Numbered from the stretch's first letter, positions 1 to 9,331 are shown. The stretch is 64,000 nucleotides of DNA from Vibrio vulnificus NBRC 15645 = ATCC 27562 (GCF_002224265.1 NZ_CP012882.1:1550001-1614000); one strand, 5' to 3'. Notes: a model not told the origin generated them from the sequence alone. Numbers and translations are program-made.

Positions 1-1046
1 TTCTGTGCCTGAAAACACTGTTGCTCGAGCTCATTGCTCTGCAATAACAGTGTGTTTAATGATGCGTTAAGCTGTTCAATTTTGCCTTGCTGAACATGAA
101 CATCATTGAGTGCGTTTTTCCACTGACGATACGGTGCGTCAAGCTGCTGGGCTTGACGTGCTTGTTCCAGCTTTTGCGCCAACTGATGCATCTGATCATT
201 TTTCGCCAAATGGGCATCTAAATTCGTTTTGGCCAAAGCCAGTTTGTTAAAATCATCGACCAGAGCTTTGGCAACTGATAGGGATTGCTTGGCCAAATTA
301 TAACGCTCGAGAGCGTGTTTCTCCGTCTCTTGCCACTGCGTCAGTTGCGTCTTTTTGTCTACAAGCGCCTCTTTGAGCGCCTGCTCATCACTGACATCCG
401 CCACCTCTAGCGCCCCACGAATTTGATTATCAAACTCTTCTTTGGCTTTACTAATCGCATTGGCTTTATCTTTTAGCGCCCATTCAATGCGTTTGTAAAT
501 TTCAGTTTGGAACAGTTGGCCAAAAATCTCTTCACGATCTTTGGAACTCGCCAACAGCAAATCGCGGAACTTCCCCTGTGGCAACACCATGACTTGGCGA
601 AACTGCGTTTCATTCAATCCAATCAGTTCCGTCACTCGCGTTTTCACTTCAGCCGTTTTGCTGGTGATCAGTTCTTCGTCATCTTGGCAAAGATAAAGCG
701 CAGCAGTGTGTTTTTTGGTGGTGGTGCCTTCACCGCGCGCTTTTGCCGCCTCTTGCTCAGGTAAGCGAATTACCTTATAGCGTTTTCCATGTAGCAAAAA
801 CTCTAACGTCACTTCCGTGGCTAGATGGATAGAGGCCAAATCTGAACGCATCTGCATACCTTGGCGCTCATTGCCTGTGGTTTCGCCATAAAGGGCAAAA
901 CAGATCGCATCCAAGATAGAGGTTTTTCCGGATCCTGTGGGCCCATTGATTAAAAACAGAGGGTTGTCACCCAATTGAGTAAAATCAATGACTTCACGTT
1001 CAGCAAATGGACCAAACGCCTGCATGGTAAGTTTGAGTGGTTTCAT
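1..1046 (-). CDS. sbcC: Exonuclease SbcC, N-terminal part (cut by window edge)
   Basis: This is the N-terminal third of the large SMC-like ATPase subunit of the SbcCD nuclease, which cleaves DNA hairpins and protein-blocked ends in the cytoplasm. Reading back from the ATG at 1046, the protein opens with MKPLKLTMQAFGPF, followed by a Walker A motif GPTGSGKTS near residue 35 and a Q-loop region with VLPQGKF. After about residue 190 it becomes a long charged coiled coil, as expected for the SMC arm. The rest lies beyond base 1. It starts 8 bases after the sbcD stop, so the two are co-transcribed as sbcD-sbcC. Confidence 0.93.
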   Translation of the reverse strand, partial: MKPLKLTMQAFGPFAEREVIDFTQLGDNPLFLINGPTGSGKTSILDAICFALYGETTGNERQGMQMRSDLASIHLATEVTLEFLLHGKRYKVIRLPEQEAAKARGEGTTTKKHTAALYLCQDDEELITSKTAEVKTRVTELIGLNETQFRQVMVLPQGKFRDLLLASSKDREEIFGQLFQTEIYKRIEWALKDKANAISKAKEEFDNQIRGALEVADVSDEQALKEALVDKKTQLTQWQETEKHALERYNLAKQSLSVAKALVDDFNKLALAKTNLDAHLAKNDQMHQLAQKLEQARQAQQLDAPYRQWKNALNDVHVQQGKIEQLNASLNTLLLQSNELEQQCFQAQ

Positions 1047-1054
1047 CGCGATTC

Positions 1055-2188
1055 CTAAGACTTGGTCAATTGTTGAATGAGTTGGCAAATCGCGGCATCT
1101 TGCGTTTCGCTCAGTGGGTTGTCCTGCGCTTGTGCAAAGAAATCACGAAACATATCAACTTCGCTACGAGCCAATTTAGCTTGCGATAAACCTTGCTCTA
1201 CGTTCATTAACATCCCTGGTTTTTCTAAATGAAGAACATTGGGATAGACCGCTCGCAACTTTTCCATTGGGTTTAAAATGGCATGTTTGTCATGCAAGCG
1301 AACAAGCAAATAGTCTTGATAATTGGGATCTTGCTTACCTTGTTCGAGAATATCGTTCATTTCACCCTCAATCACCCGCATGTCATGAGGGGCATCGAGC
1401 GCGATGTGTTCTGCGCAGACAAAACCGTTTTCATCCAACTGCACTAACGTGAATCCTTTTTTCTGGAACTGCTCAGAAAAACTGTATTTCATCAATGAAC
1501 CACTATAACGAATGTGTTCTTCCACTCGCTTTTGTGGTTGGTGCAGGTGCCCTAAGGCAACATAGTCAAAAATGGAAAAATGCTCATAGCTAACGCGGTC
1601 AGATCCACCGATGGAAAGTGGACGCTCCGACTCACTGCTCTGCGCCCCATCGACAAAACAGTGGCTCAATAGCACCTGACGCTGTTTGGGATCAAAATGC
1701 TGGCGAATTTCATCAACCAAGACGCGATGCGCCTCATCATAATTGCTCACCGACACGCCAAATGCGTCGCGCACTTGCTCAGGATCGCTGTAAGGCATAC
1801 CATAAAACGCCACATCGCCCGCCCTCTCACTTTTAAGCACAACCGGTTCTATCATTTGCGAAAACTGGCTAATGATGTGCAGCCCTGAGGGTTTCATTTG
1901 CGAAGCACCAAAGCCCAAACGCGCTGCACCATCATGGTTGCCTGGAATCAGGATCATCGGCGTATCAAGTTCACCACAAATTTCATCAATCGTTTTGCCG
2001 AGCAGTTCTATGGCGGCAGTAGGCGGCACCGAGCGATCAAAAATATCGCCAGCAACGACAACGGCATCAACGGGATGATTTCGAATATAATTAACCAACT
2101 GGTCGAGCACGACGCGTTGGTCATCAAGGAGTGAAACGTTGTGAAACTGGCGTCCGAGATGCCAATCTGAGGTATGGATGAACTTCAT
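1055..2188 (-). CDS. sbcD: Exonuclease SbcD, nuclease subunit
   Basis: This is the Mn-dependent phosphoesterase subunit of SbcCD (Mre11 family). The 377-residue protein carries the calcineurin-like metal motifs: SDWHLGR at residues 7-13, VVVAGDIFDR near 44-53, IPGNHDG near 81-87, LLSHCFVDG near 174, and YVALGHLHQPQ near 210-220. Length is typical for the family. The gene directly precedes sbcC with an 8-base gap. The upstream ribosome-binding site is weak. Confidence 0.95.
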   Translation of the reverse strand: MKFIHTSDWHLGRQFHNVSLLDDQRVVLDQLVNYIRNHPVDAVVVAGDIFDRSVPPTAAIELLGKTIDEICGELDTPMILIPGNHDGAARLGFGASQMKPSGLHIISQFSQMIEPVVLKSERAGDVAFYGMPYSDPEQVRDAFGVSVSNYDEAHRVLVDEIRQHFDPKQRQVLLSHCFVDGAQSSESERPLSIGGSDRVSYEHFSIFDYVALGHLHQPQKRVEEHIRYSGSLMKYSFSEQFQKKGFTLVQLDENGFVCAEHIALDAPHDMRVIEGEMNDILEQGKQDPNYQDYLLVRLHDKHAILNPMEKLRAVYPNVLHLEKPGMLMNVEQGLSQAKLARSEVDMFRDFFAQAQDNPLSETQDAAICQLIQQLTKS

Positions 2189-2392
2189 GAATTGTCACTG
2201 CCAACAAATGAGAGAAGAGTGTCGAATATTGTTGGCCATCATAGCACAAAACCGCGCAGATTCTATGACTGCTCAAGGTTCAAATAAGCAGCAAAACCCA
2301 TCACATTCAATGAGTTCCTTTTAGCGAACTCGCGTTATCTGGCACTGGTTTTCTGGGTGATTTGAGTTTTGGACTCCGTTGATGATTTTCTT

Positions 2393-2752
2393 CTAACGCA
2401 TAGGATAGCCGACCAAAGGTAGAAGAGTCTCCCGCGGCAAGTCAAAGATCAGTTCCAGCCCTTTCGCAAATGCCTTTTGCCTTATCACTTCAGCGTTTTT
2501 AACTCGTTGTAATTTTTGCTCATCACCAAGATACAGCCCCTACACAGGGGTATTTCTGAGCCAATCATAAAAGTGCTTAACGTACCCATCCAATTTGAGC
2601 ACCATAATTTGACCAAACTTACGAATCGGCGCTAAATCTGCTTCAGTAAGTTATTGAAGTTTCAGAAGTTCATCTGCATCTTGATGTCACTTCCCATTGA
2701 CATACCAGCTTTTACACCCTTTGTACGCGTTTTTTCAGTATAGACCTGCGCC
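2393..2752 (-). pseudogene. Decayed remnant of an unidentified protein gene
   Basis: One minus-strand frame reads as convincing protein for about 120 codons but is broken by four in-frame stops. From the 5' end it gives NAYKGCKSWYVNGK, stop, HQDADELLKLQ, stop, LTEADLAPIRKFGQIMVLKL, then DGYVKHFYDWLRNTPV, stop, GLYLGDEQKLQRVKNAEVIR, and ends with DLPRETLLPLVGYPMR and a TAG at 2393-2395. Two stops could be TGG codons with one G-to-A change. There is no start codon or ribosome-binding site at the 5' end, so the gene is truncated as well as mutated. I do not recognise the family. It occupies most of an otherwise empty 718-base gap. Confidence 0.6.
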
Positions 2753-2906
2753 AATAAAAGCAATGGGTAATATCGATGTTTGTACTTTTTCCAAACTGAA
2801 CTAAACCTAATAAAAGACCAATAATAATGATTGTTATTTAAGTTAAAGCTAAAGTAAAAGTCGTGGCTTATTTTTTCATTCAGGGATATGAATCAAGAGG
2901 CAATTT

Positions 2907-4466
2907 ATGCGCATCAATCAACCCGTGACTCAGAAAGAGGTGACTTACCCTCCTCATTACAACCTTCTTTCTGTTACCTCTCCTTCCAGTCATATCACTT
3001 ATGCGAGCAAAGAGTTTTGTGATGTCGCTGGCTATACCTTAGAGGAATTGCTGGGGCAGCCACACAACATGGTTCGACACCCTGACATGCCACCCGAAGC
3101 GTTTAAAGATTTATGGGAACATTTGAAAGCGGGTAAATCTTGGATGGGAATGGTCAAAAACCGTTGTAAAAATGGCGACTATTATTGGGTTGATGCGTTT
3201 GCCTCACCCATTAAAGACAGCACAGGTAAAGTTGTCGAATATCAATCCGTCCGGTTGTGTCCAAGCCGAGAAAATGTCGAAAATGCGACTCGGCTATACG
3301 CACAAATCCGTGCTGGCAAAACACCGATTCAACTCAAACTTCCTCGCACTCGACTATGGCAAAGACAATCAATACTGTTTTTGGGCGCGACTCTCTTAAG
3401 CTTGGCGTTCAATACCGTGCTTCCCGGTTTAGGTATTTGGTCACTTCTCTTGCTGTCTGTGGCGATTAGCTACAGCTCCACCCGCCGATTAGAATCGCTT
3501 TCAGCAGAAGCGCGTAAAGTGTTCGATAACCCATTAATGGAACTGGTATACAACAAGAATGTAGACGATATTTCCGAGATAAAACTGGCACTTAAGATGC
3601 GTCAGTCTGAGCTCAATGCGGTGGTGGGACGCATTCAGGACTCCAACCAACAACTCATCGTCTCTGCTCGTAGTTCTTCCGTAAACAGTGATAAAGCATC
3701 GCACAACCTCAAAGGTCAAACCCACGAGACAGAACAAGTGGCTGCAGCCATTACCGAAATGCACTCCACCGCCAACGAGATAGCACAAAACGCGCAAAGT
3801 GCTTCAGACGCAACAGATCAAGCACACAACGCAGCCAGTGAAGGGATGATCACTGTGCAAGACACCGTCAAGGCGATTAAATTGCTGGCAGGACAATTGG
3901 ATGAGACTTCAGACGTGGTGAGCCAACTCGCGCAACACGGCAAAACCATTGGTGATGTGCTGATCATCATTCAAGGTGTGGCTGAGCAAACCAACCTTTT
4001 GGCACTCAATGCTGCCATCGAAGCAGCACGCGCTGGCGAACAAGGGCGAGGCTTTGCGGTCGTCGCCGACGAAGTGAGAAAGCTTGCGCAGCGAAGCCAT
4101 GAATCTACCGAAGAAATTCAGAAAGTGATTGGATTGATCCAAAGCAGCACTCAAAAAGCGGTCTCGTCCATGAGTGAAGGGACGCACTTGGCTGAACAAT
4201 GTGTCTCTTCAGCCGACTCCTCTGGGCAAAAGCTTCAAATACTGCTCGACCAAGTGACGGACATTTCTGATCGAAATAACCAAATTGCCACAGCGGTTGA
4301 AGAAATGGCTCGAGTCACGGAAGACATGAGCTCTAGCGTGCAATCCATCAATGATGCTTGTTCAGCCGCCAACGTGCTCTCTAGTGACACCTGTCACCAA
4401 TGTAACGCGTTGGTGAAATCCCTTGATAGCCAAGGTAAGCTGGTTTCTCAATTCAGGCGCATTTGA
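2907..4466 (+). CDS. PAS-domain methyl-accepting chemotaxis protein (Aer-like)
   Basis: This is a probable redox or oxygen sensor that passes signals to CheA/CheW at the inner membrane. An Aer-type PAS domain fills residues 1-120 ([20 protein letters not shown], then [11 protein letters not shown] and NGDYYWV, the usual FAD-PAS signature). A paired hydrophobic stretch at about 150-185 anchors it without a periplasmic domain. The rest is the cytoplasmic signalling domain with the conserved hairpin tip [20 protein letters not shown] near residues 355-375. A good ribosome-binding site (AAGAGG) lies 6 bases before the ATG, and a strong terminator follows. The 519-residue length fits Aer. Confidence 0.9.
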   Translation: MRINQPVTQKEVTYPPHYNLLSVTSPSSHITYASKEFCDVAGYTLEELLGQPHNMVRHPDMPPEAFKDLWEHLKAGKSWMGMVKNRCKNGDYYWVDAFASPIKDSTGKVVEYQSVRLCPSRENVENATRLYAQIRAGKTPIQLKLPRTRLWQRQSILFLGATLLSLAFNTVLPGLGIWSLLLLSVAISYSSTRRLESLSAEARKVFDNPLMELVYNKNVDDISEIKLALKMRQSELNAVVGRIQDSNQQLIVSARSSSVNSDKASHNLKGQTHETEQVAAAITEMHSTANEIAQNAQSASDATDQAHNAASEGMITVQDTVKAIKLLAGQLDETSDVVSQLAQHGKTIGDVLIIIQGVAEQTNLLALNAAIEAARAGEQGRGFAVVADEVRKLAQRSHESTEEIQKVIGLIQSSTQKAVSSMSEGTHLAEQCVSSADSSGQKLQILLDQVTDISDRNNQIATAVEEMARVTEDMSSSVQSINDACSAANVLSSDTCHQCNALVKSLDSQGKLVSQFRRI

Positions 4467-4496
4467 TGCGATCAACCTATAGACGATAAGCAATAA

Positions 4497-4535
4497 AACG
4501 CACGACGGGTAGACAAGCCCGTTGTGCGTTTTTAT
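4497..4535 (+). terminator. Rho-independent terminator after the Aer-like gene
   Basis: A 13-bp stem with one G-U pair (AACGCACGACGGG and its partner) encloses an 8-base loop and is followed by a T run. It starts 30 bases after the chemoreceptor stop codon. Confidence 0.9.
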
Positions 4536-4725
4536 TTGGGTCGTAATACCGAGAGATGGGCTTGTAGTGAATTAGGAATCTTATCTTCGCCATCGGAGGT
4601 TGGAAATGATAAGATCGCGCCAAAGCCGTCTGCACACACCTTAGATGAAGTTGGTATCACAGATTTCTAGCCAAATACGGTATGTTTTCAGACAGACAAA
4701 GAAACACAAAGGGCAATTTATTCAA

Positions 4726-5670
4726 ATGGTTAACAATTCAATTCAATGGTTTCCGGGCCACATGCATAAAGCCCAAAAAGAGATTGCAGAAGCGATTCCG
4801 CAGATAGATGTCATCATTGAAGTGCTAGATGCACGTATTCCTTTTAGTAGCGAAAACCCTCTTATTTCTAAAATCCGCGGTGAAAAACCCGTCGTTAAAG
4901 TACTGAACAAGCGCGATTTAGCCGATCCTGAGCTAACAGAACTTTGGATTGAGCATCTTGAAAAAGAACAAAATGTAAAAGCAATGGCGATCACCACGTC
5001 ACAAACTCAAGAAGTGCATAAAATTCTTGAGCTATGCCGTAAGCTAGCTCCTCATCGTGAAGAAGTCGGCAAAAACATTCGCACCATGATCATGGGCATC
5101 CCAAACGTGGGGAAATCCACCATCATCAACACTTTGGCCGGCCGTGCGATTGCACAAACGGGTAACCAACCAGCGGTGACTCGCCGTCAACAACGCATCA
5201 ACCTGCAAAATGGCATTGTGTTATCAGATACCCCTGGAATTCTTTGGCCAAAAGTGGAAAACCCTCATAGTGGTTTTCGTTTAGCCGCTACTGGCGCAGT
5301 GAAAGATACGGCGATGGAATATGACGAAGTGGCATTTTACACTGTCGAGTACCTCGCAAAGCACTACCCAGAGAAGCTGAAAGAGCGCTATCAGATCGAA
5401 GAACTGCCAGAAACTGATGTTGAGTTGATGGAAGAGATTGGTCAACGCCGTGGGGCATTGCGTTCAGGTGGTCGTGTTGACCTCCACAAGGCCAGTGAAA
5501 TCCTGCTGCATGAACTTCGTAGCGGCACGCTAGGACAAATTACCCTAGAACGCCCAGAGATGATCACTGAAGAATTGGTGGAAGTGGAACTTGAAGCAAC
5601 ACGTCGCGCGGAAGAAAAGGCAAAGAACAAAGAAGAGCGTCGTAAACGTTACCTACGTAACAAACGTTAA
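4726..5670 (+). CDS. ylqF: Ribosome biogenesis GTPase YlqF/RbgA
   Basis: This circularly permuted GTPase helps assemble the 50S ribosomal subunit. The G motifs occur in permuted order: NKRDL (G4) near residue 60, GIPNVGKST (G1) near 125, then DTPG (G3) near 175. I start at the ATG at 4726 because families of this type begin with a short lead and WFPGHM; the frame is open further upstream to 4645, but that 27-residue extension is not family-like. The tail from about 285 is rich in E, K and R, as is usual for RNA contact. A terminator lies 38 bases downstream. Confidence 0.93.
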   Translation: MVNNSIQWFPGHMHKAQKEIAEAIPQIDVIIEVLDARIPFSSENPLISKIRGEKPVVKVLNKRDLADPELTELWIEHLEKEQNVKAMAITTSQTQEVHKILELCRKLAPHREEVGKNIRTMIMGIPNVGKSTIINTLAGRAIAQTGNQPAVTRRQQRINLQNGIVLSDTPGILWPKVENPHSGFRLAATGAVKDTAMEYDEVAFYTVEYLAKHYPEKLKERYQIEELPETDVELMEEIGQRRGALRSGGRVDLHKASEILLHELRSGTLGQITLERPEMITEELVEVELEATRRAEEKAKNKEERRKRYLRNKR

Positions 5671-5700
5671 TAAGCGTTAATAAGCGTTAATGGGCGTTGA
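5661..5700 (+). repeat. Short 10-bp tandem repeat across the ylqF stop codon
   Basis: Four 10-base units (CAAACGTTAA, TAAGCGTTAA twice, TGGGCGTTGA) run across the stop codon and give several further TAA stops in frame or nearby. Probably slippage during replication. Confidence 0.6.
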
Positions 5701-5707
5701 TAAACGG

Positions 5708-5735
5708 AAGGGATGCCCAAATGGCATCCCTTTTT
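5708..5735 (+). terminator. Rho-independent terminator after ylqF
   Basis: A 10-bp stem (AAGGGATGCC and its partner) with a 5-base loop ends in a T5 run. Confidence 0.9.
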
Positions 5736-5772
5736 ACTGAACTGAAAAAACGCAACGCTTTACTGGCAGGCC

Positions 5773-6321
5773 TTAGCCGTGAACGAGTGCCAGTTCAAGC
5801 CCATCCAACAGTGCTTGCGCGTTTTGCCAAGTCATCACCTTTTCTACCACAATTTCCCCTGACAGATCTTCGCGCTGACGACTCTCAGCCACCCTGCCGC
5901 CAATATGCAGATAAAACTCAATCGCCTCGGTGTTGGATTCACTCACCTGTAAATAAAGGCCACGATCACTAAAGTAATGCTGCTGCCACTGCGCGATTTC
6001 TTTTAATAACTTGCTGCCAATTCCTCGGTTTTGAAACGCGTCATCGACGTAGAGTGAATCAATGAAGGTGCCCAACTCAAAGTCATGGTTACCGAAAGCA
6101 CAAATAAAGCCCAGCAACAGCCCTCCTTCTTCGGCCAAAACGATGTGCTGACTAAAGGGAGGGTTTGTTAATCGAGTTTGCCATAGCAGCAGTTTCTCGG
6201 CTGAGACCTCATGAGTCAGGTACTGCTCACTCAAGATACCACCATAGTGTGACTTAAGGCTGTTTGCGTGAAGTTGGGAAATCCGTTCAAAATCGCAATA
6301 ATTCGCTACTTTAAAATCCAT
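5773..6321 (-). CDS. GNAT family N-acetyltransferase
   Basis: This is a cytoplasmic acetyl-CoA-dependent acyltransferase of unknown substrate. The fold is marked by FIDSLYVDDAFQNRGIGSKLL (the acetyl-CoA loop Q/RxxGxG/S near residues 92-105) and the C-terminal LQVSESNTEAIEFYLHIGG strand-helix pattern. I place the start at 6321, where AAGGA sits 7 bases upstream of ATGGATTTT; the frame is open for 33 more codons, but that part looks non-coding. It is divergent from the desaturase. The 182-residue length is normal. Confidence 0.88.
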   Translation of the reverse strand: MDFKVANYCDFERISQLHANSLKSHYGGILSEQYLTHEVSAEKLLLWQTRLTNPPFSQHIVLAEEGGLLLGFICAFGNHDFELGTFIDSLYVDDAFQNRGIGSKLLKEIAQWQQHYFSDRGLYLQVSESNTEAIEFYLHIGGRVAESRQREDLSGEIVVEKVMTWQNAQALLDGLELALVHG

Positions 6322-6427
6322 TTTCAAGTCCTTATCGCTACAAATAGTATTTTCATAAAGAGTTAATACTACACTCTTCCTACCAGTAAAGGGAAACATT
6401 CCGTTCACATATTTTGCCATTTAGTTT

Positions 6428-6471
6428 GACTTACACATGTTCGCTGATATTCTAGCGTACAACTGTTCGCT
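6428..6471 (+). promoter_or_regulatory. Two tandem FabR-like operator palindromes
   Basis: The 18-mer AGCGTACAACTGTTCGCT (6454-6471) matches the half-site pattern I recall for FabR, the unsaturated-fatty-acid repressor (AGCGTACA, two bases, TGTTCGCT). A second, weaker copy GACTTACACATGTTCGCT lies 26 bases upstream (6428-6445) and shares the whole right half. Both sit just before the likely TTG start of the desaturase, as expected for repression of an unsaturated-fatty-acid gene. Confidence 0.6.
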
Positions 6472-6490
6472 TAAACATTTGAGGTCTATC

Positions 6491-7615
6491 TTGCAACAAC
6501 AGAAACCGCCATTCATCTGGCTCAACATTGTCATCTTTGTTACGTCATTAGTGCTCGCCCTTGTGGTCACACCTTGGTACGGTATCAAGGAAGGGTTTGG
6601 TTTTGAGCACCTCATCTGGTTACTCGTCACTTTTAGCTTCACCAACCTTTCTATTACTGCTGGCTACCATCGTTTGTGGAGCCATAAGACTTATGAAGCG
6701 CATCCTTTGCTCCGTATTGTCTTTGCCATCGGCGGTGCTTTCTCTCTACAAAATAGTGCATTGCATTGGTCTTCTGATCATCGTATGCACCACAAGTTTG
6801 TTGATCACCACGATAAAGATCCCTACTCCGCGAGCCGCGGCTTCTGGTTTTCTCATATTGGCTGGATGCTGCGAGACTACAATCAATCAACCTACAACGA
6901 TTACACTAACTGTCGCGACCTCCAAAAAGATCCCGTCATTATGTGGCAGCACAAATACTATGTGCCACTGGCAATAGCGACAAACTTGGGTATCCCTTTG
7001 CTACTGGGTTGGTATTATCAGGACATCATCGGCATGCTACTTGTGGTTGGTGCACTACGTTTAACACTGAGTCATCATTCGACGTTCTTTATTAATTCCT
7101 TAGCTCATATTTGGGGAAAGCAGACCTTTACCGACAAAAACAGTGCAAGAGACAATGGGTTCTTAGCCGTTTTAACCTTTGGTGAGGGATACCATAATTT
7201 TCACCATATCTTTGAAAACGACTATCGCAATGGGATTTATTGGTGGCAGTACGACCCAACAAAATGGTTGATCAAAAGCTGTTCATGGTCAGGTCTAACC
7301 CGCAACTTGCGACTCACTCCACAAATGAAAATTGACAAAGCCAGAGCTGCCACACGGCTAAAAAACGCGCTCAACCAACTTGCTCAGCGCGGTGAACAAG
7401 AGTCACTCAAACAGCAATTGCAATTGGAATTCGATGGCCTAGTTGCCACGATGAAAGATTACTACGATGCAAAGAAACAGCTTCTAGAGTGTAAAAAACA
7501 GACTGCTTTGAAGAAATATGAGGTAGCGTTAGTAAAAATACGTTATCAACAAGCCAAAGAAGACCTGTTAATCCGCTATAAACGCTGGCACGCGCTCACC
7601 GCGCATTATGCTTAG
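6491..7615 (+). CDS. Acyl-CoA delta-9 type fatty acid desaturase
   Basis: This membrane di-iron enzyme introduces a double bond into saturated acyl chains. The three histidine boxes are present: HRLWSH, HRMHHKFVDHH and HNFHH, set among four hydrophobic segments. I choose the TTG at 6491, which has GAGG 6 bases upstream; the in-frame ATG at 6437 has no ribosome-binding site and would put the FabR-like sites inside the coding region. After the desaturase core (about residue 285) comes a charged, helical tail of some 90 residues, rich in K, Q and L, that is unusual for the family. A terminator follows. Confidence 0.9.
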   Translation: MQQQKPPFIWLNIVIFVTSLVLALVVTPWYGIKEGFGFEHLIWLLVTFSFTNLSITAGYHRLWSHKTYEAHPLLRIVFAIGGAFSLQNSALHWSSDHRMHHKFVDHHDKDPYSASRGFWFSHIGWMLRDYNQSTYNDYTNCRDLQKDPVIMWQHKYYVPLAIATNLGIPLLLGWYYQDIIGMLLVVGALRLTLSHHSTFFINSLAHIWGKQTFTDKNSARDNGFLAVLTFGEGYHNFHHIFENDYRNGIYWWQYDPTKWLIKSCSWSGLTRNLRLTPQMKIDKARAATRLKNALNQLAQRGEQESLKQQLQLEFDGLVATMKDYYDAKKQLLECKKQTALKKYEVALVKIRYQQAKEDLLIRYKRWHALTAHYA

Positions 7616-7642
7616 TTCCTAAAATATTTTTAACCCTCTAAA

Positions 7643-7675
7643 ACAATCAGGCTCCGTTATGGAGCCTGATTTGTT
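7643..7675. terminator. Bidirectional terminator between desaturase and cheV
   Basis: The stem TCAGGCTCC with its partner GGAGCCTGA and AT-rich flanks serves two convergent genes. Confidence 0.8.
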
Positions 7676-7701
7676 AGTCGATGAATTGTGGCGCTTGGTG
7701 C

Positions 7702-8685
7702 TTACGATCCAATGTTGAACACATACTTATCCATCAATGACACCATGCGGCCAATTTCTGGTTTGGTGATGGTGTCATTGGCACCCAAGGCCAATGCTTT
7801 CGCACGGTTGTCTTCACTCATTAACGAAGAGAACATCACAATCGGTAGAGTCTTGTAGGCTTCGCTGTCTCGTAGACGTTTCACTAAGTGCATACCGTCC
7901 ATACGAGGCATTTCTACGTCTGTCACCACCGCATCAATCAGCTCACTCAGCGGCAAATTCTCTTCACGTGCAACTTCAATCAAGTTCATTAACTTATCAT
8001 GCGCTTCACCGCCATCTTTACAGGCGATGATATTGTAGCCTGCGGAAGTCAACGTTTCTTGGATCAGAGAGCGAATGAACGCAGAGTCGTCCACCACCAT
8101 AATGGTTTTGGCATTACGCTTGGTGACCATACGCTGGTTAAGATCGACACTTCGGTCTGTTTTAACGTCGTATTTCTCCATGCTGAGCTCTGGGTTGATA
8201 TCAGCGATGATTTTCTCGAAATCGAGGATCATGATCAGATTGCCGTCTTTTCGTACAACCGCAACCACGCAATCTTGTTCGCCCGCTTCCAAAAACTGAC
8301 TCGGCGACTCAACATCATTCCATGAAATACGGTGAATGCGACTGATACTGTCGATTAAAAAGCCGTTCGTCATTTTGTTGAAATCAGTAACAATAACGAA
8401 CTTGCGCTCAACCGCAGGACGAGTAGGTACGCCTAACCAGCCAGCCAGATCGACGAGTGGCGTTAACACATCACGCGAAGAAAACACACCAATCATATGC
8501 GGCTGAGCATTTGGGTAATCCGTTGTTTCTGGAACTTGGATAACTTCACGCACTTTCGCAACGTTGATGCCGTAATAGCAAGTTTTCGTCTTACCGTTAG
8601 GCAAAACCTTCTCCAAATGAAACTCGATAATCTCAAGTTCATTGGTTCCACTTTCGGTCAAAATTGTACTACTTGAATAGCTCAT
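7702..8685 (-). CDS. cheV: Chemotaxis coupling protein CheV
   Basis: CheV links chemoreceptors to CheA and damps signalling after phosphorylation. An N-terminal CheW-like domain covers residues 20-170, and a receiver domain covers about 195-320, with acidic residues in VVDDSAFIRS, the phospho-acceptor Asp in VVTDVEMPRMDG, and the conserved Lys in ITKPE. The 327-residue length is typical. On the minus strand about 95 bases before the start, a GCCGATTT element (8781-8788) resembles a FliA (sigma-28) -10 box, though no clear -35 is present. Confidence 0.93.
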   Translation of the reverse strand: MSYSSSTILTESGTNELEIIEFHLEKVLPNGKTKTCYYGINVAKVREVIQVPETTDYPNAQPHMIGVFSSRDVLTPLVDLAGWLGVPTRPAVERKFVIVTDFNKMTNGFLIDSISRIHRISWNDVESPSQFLEAGEQDCVVAVVRKDGNLIMILDFEKIIADINPELSMEKYDVKTDRSVDLNQRMVTKRNAKTIMVVDDSAFIRSLIQETLTSAGYNIIACKDGGEAHDKLMNLIEVAREENLPLSELIDAVVTDVEMPRMDGMHLVKRLRDSEAYKTLPIVMFSSLMSEDNRAKALALGANDTITKPEIGRMVSLMDKYVFNIGS

Positions 8686-9074
8686 GATTTCAAATACTTT
8701 TCATGGTTAATAAACCACCTGTTGCCAGGCTACGGTTTTTTATCGATTGTTTTCTTTTTAACTGCTTGGCTCAGTTTTGTAAATCGGCAAACAACTCAAT
8801 AGTTCAAATATTTAAACAAAAACTGTGATTCACCACGTTTGCCAGCAAAAAATGCCCGTTATCTTCAATAATAGTCGCAGTTTTTTAATTCGCTGAAGTT
8901 TTCTTCATTCGATGAATGATTCCTGTTTCCTCATATGCAACTAACCACGAAGAGGGATACCGTGCGCGCTTCCCTCCCCCATCATGGATGGTGCGATACA
9001 CAAGATAAGCATCAAAGAACAAACGAAAACTAGAATGCAGGAGCACGGAGAGAAGTCTGGTTCAAGAAAAGACA
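8686..9074. other. Intergenic region upstream of cheV
   Basis: No credible gene was found in this stretch. It holds the cheV promoter region and, at the far end, the tail of the small gene transcribed toward it. A 68-codon open frame starting at 8984 runs through a terminator and into an antisense gene, so I do not accept it. Confidence 0.6.
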
Positions 9075-9100
9075 AAAAGGCACCTATGCTGGTGCCTTTT
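9075..9100 (-). terminator. Rho-independent terminator after the 71-residue membrane protein
   Basis: The 10-bp stem AAAAGGCACC/GGTGCCTTTT has a 6-base loop and T-rich flanks on both strands; it lies 16 bases past the small gene's stop. Confidence 0.85.
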
Positions 9101-9115
9101 CAATTGTTCTCTCAT

Positions 9116-9331
9116 TTACTCATGAGAAAGGTATTTTCGTTTAAACTCAGATGCAGAGGCAAATACAAGCAACAAAACAAATGTGAATAATGTCCCTAGG
9201 CCGTACCATAAGTTTTCATTGGCTAGTAGCTCATAGCAGCTTACCGCAAAGATCATGAGCGCTACTAGTAGGTTAAAACGGTGTATCCAAGGATGTTTAA
9301 CCGAAAAATGGGCATATTTTCTACCAATCAT
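9116..9331 (-). CDS. Small membrane protein, 71 residues, unknown function
   Basis: The protein has two hydrophobic helices (about residues 21-36 and 44-60) and a basic C-terminus (EFKRKYLSHE). A terminator placed right after the stop supports a real transcript. No family was recognised. The ribosome-binding site is weak (AAGT just before ATG). The 230 bases beyond its start, up to the end of rbsR, hold nothing I can name. Confidence 0.6.
   Translation of the reverse strand: MIGRKYAHFSVKHPWIHRFNLLVALMIFAVSCYELLANENLWYGLGTLFTFVLLLVFASASEFKRKYLSHE

Noticed and set aside
2821..2838. AT-rich inverted repeat AATAATGATTGTTATT resembling a Fur box
   Set aside because: It matches only loosely, and the downstream chemoreceptor gene has no clear link to iron; AT-rich chance is likely.
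8984..9190. 68-codon plus-strand open frame after the cheV promoter
   Set aside because: It runs through a terminator hairpin and overlaps the antisense small membrane protein gene, which has better support.
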